Part shown: one piece after another, positions 34,857 through 44,622 of the stretch
How positions within the stretch are numbered: position 1 is the first letter of the stretch
Layout of the letters: each line of letters opens with the position of its first letter
Assembly (NCBI GenBank): GCA_029582155.1
Contig: CM055901.1
Location: forward strand, 40,166,616 to 40,230,615
Length of the DNA stretch: 64,000 nt
Direction: 5' to 3'
Source: Panopea generosa
Taxonomy: Eukaryota; Mollusca; Bivalvia; Adapedonta; Hiatellidae
Made by a program: the position numbers and the translations under genes
Notes under the pieces: model-generated
The model's input: only the letters and a program-made list of their open reading frames with translations
The model's database searches: none
What the model was told of the DNA's origin: nothing

Positions 34857-36359
34857 AACTAGTGGAAAAAAGAAACTGTGCATGGGTATAATATGCTATA
34901 ACTTATGAGATATATAAGAAATCGCAAAAAAAAATTCAACAGGGTTTTATCTGACCTTTATTTAACATCAGTTCAATTGATATGGTTATTGCATCAGCAG
35001 CGTCTTGGATAGAGATCAGTTTTCAGAGACGTTCTCTAAACAAAGTTCATCTCATCAATACCGTGTATGTTCACCATTGGAATCGATGCATGCTTGGCAA
35101 CGACGCCTCATTGATACGACAAGTGTGCTGAAAAATGCCTGGGGAATACCATTCCAGATTCTTACAAGCGCACGTGACAGGTCAGGTAACGTCAATGGCT
35201 GATTTTGAAGGCGACGTAAGCGACGCTGCATCTCATCCCACACGTGTTCTATAGGCGACATATCCGGTGACATTGCAGGCAAGGGCAGCACATTCACATT
35301 GTTCTGGATCAAGAAGTTGGTGACGACCCGCGCGACATGCGGGCGAGCGTTATCCTGTTGCAGCGTGGCGTTACGTTGCTGCACAAATGGAAGGACGTAA
35401 GGCCGTATGATTTCGTCACGGTATCTGATGCCTGTAAGTGTGCCGTCCACAACCACAAGAGCTGTTCTGCCACGGGATGAGATGCCACCCCACACTATGA
35501 CACTACCTCCGCCGAATAGACTTCGTTGAATCACACAACTGTCATGGAAACGTTCACCAACACGACGGTACACTCTAGAACGACCGTCGCTGCTGTCGAG
35601 ATGAAACCTGGACTCATCCGTGAAAAGAACACGTGCCCTGTCCTGTTGCGTGAAGTGTATGTGTCGTCTACACCAGGCAAAACGTGCTACACGATGACGT
35701 TGCTGGAGAACAGGACGTATGACTGGACGTCATGGACGTATGCCTCGTTCAAGCAATCGTTTACGTAACGTTCGGGGACTAATTCTTCTAAGGCCAGGAA
35801 TACTTCTAGCCGTCAAAGTAGCAGTTCTGAGTCGTTCACGGAGATGAACGACTCGGATGTACGTATCCTGGCGATTAGACGTTACGCGTGGACGTCCTGA
35901 CCGAGGCCGGTCTCTGGTGGTCCCAAACTGTTGGTACCGTCTCCACAAGGTGTTTACAGTATTTCGGTGCACACCAAATTGCCTAGCAACGTAAGTTTGA
36001 CGTACACCAGCTTCGATCATGCCAACGACGCGGCATCTGTCAGTTTCATTTAACCTTGGCATGGCGTATCAAAGACGTTTTTCAAAATTATGCTGGTTTT
36101 GTGTCTAACAGGTATCAACACTATGCTTTTACACAGGTTTAGGCGACAAACGCGTTTGCGATTGACTGCTGGCCGAAAAAAACGTCAAAACGAAGACGTT
36201 GGCCAGACAGACAAACTACCCGTGCCACTCGTGCACTGACCAGTGTAAGTGACCAAGAGGGATACACAACTTACCTGTGTAAAGTTTCAAGCTTTAATTT
36301 ATAAAATTGAGCGATACATGAACATTTTACACATGCACAGTTTCTTTTTTCCGCTAGTT
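34857..36359 (-). mobile_element. Tc1-like DNA transposon, near-complete
   Basis: Terminal inverted repeats AACTAGTGGAAAAAAGAAAC (continuing TGTGCATG, to 34884) and its complement at 36332-36359 differ at one base in 28. TA dinucleotides flank both ends (34855-34856 and 36360-36361), the usual Tc1/mariner target. The element is 1,503 bp and holds one transposase frame on the minus strand. It sits in the spacer between the foldback arms, so it either inserted after the foldback formed or was carried within it. Confidence 0.9.
35055..36062 (-). pseudogene. Tc1-family transposase with one internal stop
   Basis: The frame runs 335 codons from ATG 36062 to the stop at 35055, typical for Tc1 transposases. 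An N-terminal helix-turn-helix (MPRLNETDRCRVVGMIEAG; RQFGVHRNTVNTLWRRY) and a GRPRV hinge are followed by a second HTH-like region. The DDE domain has FTDES (first Asp), QDNARPH (second Asp) and PDMSPIEHVWDEM (Glu). Exactly 34 residues separate the second Asp from the Glu, giving the DD34E signature. The only break is a TGA at 35730-35732 (reverse strand) following IRP. A CGA-to-TGA change at a CpG would produce it, consistent with methylation-driven decay. No frameshift is seen, so the copy is young. Confidence 0.9.
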
Positions 36360-36361
36360 TA

Positions 36362-36779
36362 TGAACAAATAAAATAATGCAGTGTTTTTATCGTCGTTTG
36401 GCCCCTGTTTACTGATTGACAGGTCGGATAAATCGCTGACCCCATACACACAATACACTGCACCAGAACGTCTGAACTGCACAGAGTGAATGCAGATGGA
36501 ACGAAAACGTAGGTAATATGTCCACTTACACACCAAAACAATTTTAATTATGCATTTAAGTTTTTTTGTTTGTAATTGTTTCGCAACTATTTTTTCTTAA
36601 AATTTCGTGATATTTGCAGTCAAAGGTACTTTTTGTTTGTATATAATATATATTTATAATCTGGCAATGCGAAATTAAGTTACAACATATATGCTTAAAA
36701 ATATCTACTATATTCATCATTATTATTACTATCATTATCATTATCGTATCGTTAGCGTCGTCATTATCATCATCATCAT
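36362..36779. other. foldback spacer, right part
   Basis: Between the Tc1-like element and the ATC-rich inner end of the right arm, the sequence is unassigned and AT-rich. No coding sequence is supported. Confidence 0.4.
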
Positions 36780-39012
36780 CATCATCATCATTATTATAAT
36801 TATTATTATCATTATATTATTATTATTATAAATATACAATATGGCAGCTAACACTATATGCTAGATATAGCAATGCAATATAATATTCTAGTTACATCCT
36901 GGCAGTACAGTAAGTTAATGAGAAAGAACGATGTACCACACTTTGCTTGTTTATAACAATACAATACGGTGTGCTACATCTAGTTATGTATCACAAGTAT
37001 AGCTATCATACGGTAACACAGTCTGCTAGAATTAGCAATGTACCAGATATAGTCAGTGTACAAAGTGTGTTAGATATAGCAACGTTTGACAGGATGATAA
37101 ATATAGCAATGCAACACAGTATGCTAGACATATGAACGTACATGTAATACAGTGTACTTGATATAGCCCATGTAACAAAGTATGCTAGATATAACAATGT
37201 AATAGTGTACCAGATGTAATACAGTGTGCTAAATATAGCAATGTAACACAGAAGGCTACAATAGCAAAGTAACACAATGTACTAGATATAACCATGTAAC
37301 ACAATGTGCTAGATAAAACAGTGAAACATACTGTATAATGTAAATATACTGTATAAATCACAAAATTATGTAATACAATGTGCTGGATAAAGCTATGTAA
37401 CACAGTGTGCTACAACTAGCAATGTAACACAGTATGCTATAATAACAATGTAAGATGGACTGATAGATATATTCGCGTAACACGGTATGCCAGATATAGC
37501 TATGTAACACAGTGTTTTAGATATAATAATGTAACACAGTCTGCCACACTGTTAATATAACGCAATGTACTAGTTATATCCGTGTAACGCGGTGTCGCAG
37601 ATATAGCAATGTAACACAGTGTGTTACAAATAGCAATATAACACCGTATGCTACAAAAGCAATGTAACAATGTCTGCTAGATATACCCGCACAACACGGT
37701 GTGCCAGATATAGCTATGTAACACAGTATTCTAGATATCACAATGCTACCAAGTATGCTACACTATCAATATAATGCAATGTACTAGATATATCCGTGTA
37801 ACACGTTGTCGCAGATATAGCAATGTAACATAGTGAGCTAGATATAGCTATAAAATTCAGTTTGCTATTTGTAACGATGTAACACAGTGTATCAGATGAA
37901 TCCAATGTGCTAGTTATGGCAATACAAATCAGTGAGCAAGATATATAAATGTAATACAATGTGATATATATATAGCAATGTAACACTGTATGCTACATTA
38001 GTAGTAACACATTATGCTGCAATAGCAATGTAACAAGGTGTGCTGGAGTATAGCCATGTAACACGGTGTGCCAGATATACCAGTGACTTAATTAACTTAA
38101 TTGTTTATCTGTCTCTGGTGAGTTTTGTACTGCATATGTTTTGTCAAATGTTATCGTGTTAATTTTTTTTTGTAAATATAACACTCGTAAACAAACATAC
38201 ATCACGATTCATAGACTTCATTTGATTTTGCGTCGCGTCTTTAACTATAGAATTGTAATAATGAATGAAATGTTTTTCGTGAATAACTTTTAAGCGGTTT
38301 ATTTCCACTGATTAAATAATGAACAAATAGGTTAGATCAATAATAAGTTAATAAATACGTCGGACCAAATGTTATAAAATGCGAATCCGTTGTGAAAGGA
38401 TGAATAAATCAAATTTTTATGATGCTGCAATGTATTGTGCACGTATACAACTTTCGTTTGTAAATTAAGCTGGATACAGTATGAACAAAACTGTGTTAAA
38501 TGATTCGCAGACGTGGACCCGGCTAATAAGTATTAGTTTGAAAATATTTCATTCTGCTGTTCTGCTGGAAATATATATATTTTTTATTATATTGCTATTA
38601 TGCTTAAGACACTGATCAAAAAGGTGGACAATGTTGAAGAGAGATGAATGCGGCTTATAATTGCTAGTTTGAACGTAAATTCGGTGAGAATTTTCCATTC
38701 GGTGAAATGAGAAAAAGTTCCCCTTTAACTTCCGGGTAGTGATTGTTTGTAATAAAACAGTTCTTAAGCCTTCCTGCATGTTCATTCACGAAAGCGAACT
38801 AAAATCAATGCTGAAAAAAAAATTCCCCTTTAACCTTCGGTTGCTGATTGTTAGTAAAAAAACAACATTTCTTAAGACTGACTGCATGTTTATGCACGTA
38901 CATATACTAAAATAAGTGATAAAAAAAGACATCATTTTTCATTCTGCTATTCTGCTGGCAGAATGAAAATATTTAATTCTGCTGTTCTGTTATTCTGCTA
39001 ACTTGACCGACT
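36780..39012 (-). repeat. foldback right arm
   Basis: Inverted relative to the left arm. 36780-36835 is an ATC/ATT tract; 36840-38090 is the ~27-bp minisatellite; 38090-38290 is the inverted copy of 31390-31590; 38290-38530 matches 31100-31390; and 38549-39012 holds the GCAGAA/CTGTTCTGC modules and the outer terminus. It lacks both the hAT-like and the Helentron-like insertions of the left arm and so preserves empty sites for comparison. Confidence 0.8.
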
Positions 39013-39022
39013 TGTATTTATG
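39013..39022. repeat. 10-bp target-site duplication (right) of the foldback element
   Basis: TGTATTTATG, identical to 26539-26548. Confidence 0.7.
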
Positions 39023-39139
39023 TAACATTTGGTAGACATTTTAGTATTATATATTATTACTTGTACGTTCACGAATATCTCATTCGATAGTGTAGTGTTA
39101 ATTATCGATATTGGACTACAACTAGTGAAATACCCAATC

Positions 39140-41975
39140 ATGGAACTAATCCATCATAATGATTCACTTCTGAAACATTCTTTACAGCTTGCTCGTAGTA
39201 AACATCATTCAGAATTTCTACAACAATGTGTAAACCATCAAAAAGTGCCCAACGGTTTATCTATTAAGATTGAACCACAAATTTCTGGAAATTCGTCGAA
39301 GGCGTTTCACTTCCCGTTGGAATAAGATTTTGACCATAGCATCACTTGATTTAGCTCAGCTACTATTGAGCAGATCCAAACAACAGTCGGTAGTATTGAC
39401 AAATAAAGTAAACCAAGCCAAAACCGACCTTCTATCTTCAACAAACTCGTCGACATTCAACACGCTTTACGAGAAAATCACAAATTCAACAGGGAAGAAA
39501 ATAATTTATCTAACAAAAGAAAAAAGAAATCCGATAGACTCGGTATAATACAGAATACGGAACCGTTTGTAACGCACCCGAAACAAAAAGTTAAACGACC
39601 TAATCGACGATATCAGCGTACAAATAAGCACTGTACTCTGGTATCTCAATCCAACAAAAATGTAGTCAATTTGTCTAGCACTCAGCTCATTAATGCAGAA
39701 ATGTCTTTAATATCCAAAGGTTTAAACTTTTGCCCAAGACCAGTCTCTTATGTACAGAGGTAATCTCGTAGAAGATTCAAAATCGTTTAGTAGACGTCTA
39801 AGGCTAAAGTCACATTTTACTAAACCTGAACCAAAATATGACAACAGTAAAGCAGATGACACCATTTCGCAATCACTTAATGGTGGTCTGTCGCAGTCAA
39901 ATATCTCTTCATCGAGCATAGATCACGTCAACAATTCACTGGCATCAGCCGAGAATACCAATGTTCAGTACACACAGTTTAAACTAAAAAGTAAATGGCA
40001 GCCACCAAGACAATCCAGAGAACTTGAAACATTTATTCAAAGTGTCGAAAATAAATGATATCTTATCCTTTCAGCCGAAGCGAAACCATCACTACAACAT
40101 ATCAAAGTCTGAGAAAAATGCACTATGTGCTTTAAAAAAACAGAACTGATATTATAATAAAACCATCCGATAAAGGCTCAGCGGTCGTTGTGATGGACAG
40201 AGACAATTATATTTCTGAGGCAGAAAGATAACTGAACGACCAATCCTATTTATTACCTTCAGTTAGATCATGATCCCACACTTGAATTCGCAGAAAAGAT
40301 TTCAACAACTGTTAATTGAATGTTCGATAATGGCTACATTACTGAAGAGAATAAATATTATTTACTTTCCTGAGAATTCCAAAGCCGGGCGTTTCTATCT
40401 TCTTCCAAAGATACACAAACCTGGTAACTCAGGCCGTCCCATTGTGTCAGCAAATGAGCATCCCACAGAGAGAATTTCTGAGTTCGTTGATTTTCACCTG
40501 AAACCCCATGTACGCAATTTGCCATCATTTATTCAAGACACCACCGATTACATAAGGAAAGTTGAATTCCGAGGATAGTATCGCTCCTGAAACTCTTATG
40601 GTTTCGATGGATGTAACATCACTATATACTTATATACCACACGATGATGGTATACTTGCGTGCAAAGAAATATGGGAGAGTAAGGAATATCAAAAAACAC
40701 CCACTGAATATCTTGTTGAATTACTTACCCTTATTCTAAAATGCAATAATTTTGAATTTAATGGTAAACTCTACCTACAAGTACAAGGTACGGCAATGGG
40801 CACCAAGATGGCACCTTCCTATGCCAACATCTTCATGGATAAACTCGAAAAACAACTCTTACTATCGGTATCAATAAAACCCCAGTCATGGCTTCGTTCC
40901 ATTGACGACATTGACATGAAATGGTGTGACAGTTTCGAAAACCTTCAAAGTTTCCTACATCTCGCCAATGATTTCCACCCAACCATAAAATTTACCAGTG
41001 AAATTTCTAACACGAAACACAAATTTCTAGATACACAGTCACACATCAAGGACGATAAACTGGTAGTGGACTTGGACACCAAACCCACAGACAGCCATTA
41101 GTATCTACTACCCACTAGTTGTCATCCCAAACACTGTTGTAGGAACATACCCTATAGCTTAGCACTACGCATTAAGATAATCTATTCAGACCCTCTGACA
41201 TTCGTAACAACATTTACTCAATAGGGGCTACACCAAAGCTGCCATTGATTCTGCTATTTCGAGAGCTAGAGAACAAAACCGAACAGATATTCTACAATAC
41301 AAAAATAAAACACACGACCATGCAACGCGTCTACCATTTGTACTTACGTACAATCCGGATACTCCTGACGTAAAAATATAATTTCAAATCACTGACCCAT
41401 AATTGAATCTTCAAACCGTCTCAAAAAATGTTCCCAGAAAAACCAGTCATCGCCTACAGAAGGCCAAAAAGTCTCCGCGAAATTCTCGTCCGATCTAGAT
41501 TGAGCCCGCACCCTGCCGATGCCAAAATAGGACAGTCAGGCCCTTGCATTTCACTTAGATGTCTAACATGCAAACAAATGCCTGTTACTAACTGTTTTAA
41601 ACAATCAAGGACTGGTGCAACAATACATCTGATCTAACTCCAACTGTAAAACAAGTAATGGTGTCTACTTGATGACTTGCAAACACTGTGAAAAACAGTA
41701 TGTCGGTGAAACGAAAATATCCTCTTAATCTGAGAGTTAACACGCACCGATCCGATGTACTTACCCGTAAGCTCGCTAGATCGCCAGTGGCTGATCACCT
41801 ATGCTCAACGGGACATGTTTTCTCGGAGATATCCATTATCTGCATAGATCATAACACTATTTGGTCAGACGAGAAGCGCAAAATACGAGAATTGTACTGG
41901 ATCCGCATATTAAATACTATTCAAACCTTTGGCCTCAACAAAGGGGACGATGTACGTGTTGCTATACACAAATAA
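39140..41975 (+). pseudogene. Penelope-like retroelement RT plus GIY-YIG endonuclease (broken)
   Basis: The polyprotein is recognisable across several frames. The N-terminal region reads MELIHHNDSLLKHSLQLA from 39140, shifts frame near 39290 (FTSRWNKILTIASLDL), and includes NLSSTQLINAEMSLISKG at 39670. [17 protein letters not shown] block lies at about 40167. RT motifs follow: [16 protein letters not shown], then VSMDVTSLYTYIPHDDG with the first catalytic Asp, then QGTAMGTKMAPSYANIF, then SIDDID where the family usually has YIDD. The linker contains YRRPKSLREILVRSRL. The GIY-YIG domain has GVYLMTCKHCEKQYVGET, the arginine block VNTHRSD and the glutamate block RELYWI. Stops and frameshifts (about 39290, 40060, 40230, 40560, 41100, 41640, 41710) preclude function. 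pLTRs flank it. Confidence 0.9.
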
Positions 41976-42471
41976 TATACTTCGCCTGTGCATCTACCAA
42001 TACATATATGCAATAGTTTAAATCTTACTCACACAGTTCTACTCAATTTACATATGTTTTGTTCAATATGATGCTATGACTAAATGTCGGCGTTCACGAA
42101 TAGGTCTTCAACAAACTTTTTTGCTTTATTGCATCAATATAAATTTGGTTTAGTATTCAGTTTATAATAAATTTCGATGCATACATATATACTACACACA
42201 ATAGAATTTTTGAATTGTTCTGCTATTCGATTTTACCGACGCTATTTTAACCGCTCTGCGATTCTGCAAACACAAATGACTTATGTAATGTGGAGCACAG
42301 CAATATTAAATAGGTGTTATCAATAATTGTTCATACCGTTTATGAAACAACAAACTGATACGGAAACTGCTTTAATATATGCTTCTACCTTTTCTAAAAA
42401 CAACAAATGTATGGGATACTACCGTCATATGGGTTATGGGCGCGTGGTCGCGCGCATTTGTAGTGTATATA

Positions 42472-42719
42472 CACTGAAAGGAAAAAGAAAGTATACATTT
42501 TGGTTTTTAAAATGATTTCATTATTGGCTAAGTTTATTCATGTGATGGAAAATGAACTTATTTTTTTCTGATCGTTTTGCTTTGAAATGAATTAAATGTT
42601 TGTTTTTTGATTCAACAATATGATGGAATATAAATATACAAAATTTGTATGCAATACATTTATTGTTCCTTGACCTGTCGACGTTTATAGGTATGTATAC
42701 TTTCTTTTTCCTTTCACTG
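42472..42719. mobile_element. Tc1/mariner-type MITE, copy 1 (248 bp)
   Basis: The inverted termini are CACTGAAAGGAAAAAGAAAG, extended by TATACAT, and the near-perfect complement ending CCTTTCACTG. TA is duplicated on each side. The 5' pLTR shows the empty site (GTAGTTTATATAGTTAAAAG). A second copy lies at 56520-56759. No coding capacity. Confidence 0.9.
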
Positions 42720-42829
42720 TAGTTAAAAGTTTTAGTTTGTAATAATTTACAGTTGGTTTCTCAGTCTGTCTACAGTATTTTATATATAGAAAATTATTTA
42801 TTCTTGTGTTGTCGTTTTCTTTTATTTTT

Positions 42830-42870
42830 GTCCTCTGATGAAGGCGTTAAACCGAAAGCTAGCTAAAGAT
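42830..42870 (+). ncRNA. hammerhead-ribozyme-like motif, degenerate copy
   Basis: CTGATGA (42835-42841), then GGC...ACC with one mismatch in helix II, GAAA (42854-42857), AGC/GCT helix III and A42865. This is the 3' pLTR equivalent of the motif at 26298-26340, with a weaker helix I and II, so probably inactive. Confidence 0.4.
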
Positions 42871-43009
42871 TTCTCGTTATTAGTTTTAGCACTGTAAAAT
42901 GGTAATTCTCTCTACTGTATTCACTATTTCTACCATTTATGTATCCTTCGAGGATCCAGTGGTCCTGAAAGGTGTTTTGTTAGACGCATGATTCTCCCTA
43001 TCATATATA

Positions 43010-43300
43010 TAAATTAATTAATACACCCAAACAATACTAACAATACTGATTTCTTAAAAATTATTTAAAAAACCCCGAGCCTTTCGGAATATATATTCCT
43101 TCTTCAGGGGATGAAAATGAAAAGAGCAATGATGATGTTGAAAATGTCAAATAACGATTACAATGATAAAAACATGGAAGTATGAAAAAATCACAATAAA
43201 AAAATAATAGAATTGTGAAAACGTTTATAAAATATGATGTGCGTCTTTTATACTACACAAAAATATAGAGCAAATCGTCCAATAGGTGCAAGAAGGTACC
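43010..43300 (-). repeat. second Penelope-type terminal remnant
   Basis: The minus strand at 43107-43082 reads CTGAAGA, one spacer base, a perfect GGAATAT/ATATTCC hairpin, then GAAA. This is the same layout as the pLTR hammerhead-like cores, followed by GGCTCGGGG. The A/T-rich flank has no coding sequence. Confidence 0.35.
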
Positions 43301-43640
43301 AAGTGACATTTTCATAGTTTTGAGATAATTGCGTTTAAAGGTTTAGGCATGTCTTGTAAATCAGTAATTTATTATTTTGAAATCATTTTAACAATAGCTG
43401 ATACATTATGATTTGTTTTATTTATACGTCTTACAAGTTTCAAATTAATATTTTATCAAATTATGATGATTTTGATCATTTTATCGCTTGGCAACTTTTT
43501 TGCATTAAACAAATGTAAAGTAATTTCAGTGCTCAAACGAGCCATATGGCATATAGTACCTTTTTGCATGGTAATATTTTCAGAATTTATGGTTAAAATT
43601 AAACCAAAAGGTACCACGTGTCAAATAGCACCTTCTTTGC
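43290..43640. repeat. GGTACC/TGCAAAAAGG motif cluster, small
   Basis: Motifs include GTGCAAGAAGGTACC near 43289, AGTACCTTTTTGCATGG near 43556 and AAAAGGTACC near 43606. They belong to the same motif family that is dense at 51964-52400. Confidence 0.5.
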
Positions 43641-44622
43641 TCTGACAAAAAGATGACTTTCAACATCTTAAAACTGAAATGTTACCAAAAAAGTGCTCAG
43701 GAAAACTATTTGCAATATAATTGTAGTCATAATGACATTTAATATAATATTTTGGTTTATTTTATTTAAAACATAATCAGTTAATGTTTAATTGCGATAG
43801 AAATAAAGTTTACTGTATTAGCAAACAACTACAATATTGAGCCATGTCAAGTTTAAAACCCTTCTTCTCAGTACTGCAAAGTCATTTAAAACTAAAACTA
43901 CAGTGAAAGCTCTGAAGTCAGAAGATTGTTTGTATGAAGTGCTTCATTTCATTCGTCCTTTAAGCTGCTTTCGAACCAGTGATCAAGTTGTCTGCAAAAC
44001 AGCTCATGATAATTTTATAGTGATACTATAGTTTTAAGTTTGGATTTTGAACCATTGTTGCTGCATTAGAACTCGATGGGACTTTCATGCACCATATGCA
44101 AAACAGCCTACATTAAAGTGTTGATATACGGAATATATTTAAATAAATACATTATAAGGATTAAATGGATTTAGTCATTATAAAATATATCCATGGGTGA
44201 GTTATTACCTTTTGTAAATAATGTAAATACCAGAACAATTGCTAAGTTGCTATCCTTTTAAATGTATAGTACATGATAAATACATTAGCTTGCTTCACAG
44301 AGTGCATATGTATATGAGTAAGTGAGTTCATGCAAGTGTATGTACAGGCCAGTAGCATTTTTCCAAATTTAACAAAAACAGTCAATGTAAATATTTGGTT
44401 ATTATAACAAGATAAAAAGTTCTAAATTGAACATAACATATTTTTTTATCTGTCAATAACATTTGTTTTGCATTATTTCAACTAGAAGACTTTCCCAAAA
44501 GTGTGTTTTAAGTAGATTTTTAGATTAAATACAGATATATTTCTATCTGCATATATTTAGTTTTTTTTCATCAAATGCATATGTGTGTGTGTGGGTTCAA
44601 ATTTACTATACTATTATTGGTA
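43641..44622. other. no supported gene; LINE 5' flank or UTR
   Basis: AT-rich sequence without a visible ORF1 for the LINE that starts at 44623. That LINE may be 5'-truncated, or this may be a decayed 5' UTR. Confidence 0.4.

Larger units (their letters stand above)
26549..39012. mobile_element. 12.46-kb foldback-like element with long inverted arms
   Basis: The outer ends are inverted: left GGCTCGGTAAAGTTAGCAGA, right (minus strand) AGTCGGTCAAGTTAGCAGA. Both arms continue with GCAGAATAGCAGAACAGCAG runs and modules of GAACATxCxGGAAG, CACTACCCGGAAGTTAAAGG and TTTACGTTCAAACTAGCAAT. Next comes a shared block at 31390-31590, inverted at 38090-38260, and then a ~27-bp minisatellite running inward to ATT/ATC runs at 34045 and 36840. 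The left arm is 7.6 kb because two other elements inserted in it and it holds more modules; the right arm is about 2.3 kb. A ~2.5-kb spacer separates the arms. No transposase of its own is visible, so it would move with help in trans. Confidence 0.7.
42008..43000 (+). mobile_element. Penelope-like element, 3' pLTR
   Basis: Direct-repeat partner of 25496-26470, starting 33 bp after the endonuclease stop codon. It is interrupted by a MITE at 42472-42719 and lacks the ~240-bp internal duplication of the 5' copy. The boundary at about 43000 is where similarity to the 5' copy ends. Confidence 0.7.

Noticed and set aside
35005-35768. Plus-strand open frames inside the Tc1-like element
   Set aside because: They are antisense to the clearly recognisable transposase.
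34857-36359. Tc1-like element as the mobiliser of the 12-kb foldback
   Set aside because: Its termini and TA target do not match the foldback ends or the 10-bp duplication, so it is a passenger in the spacer.
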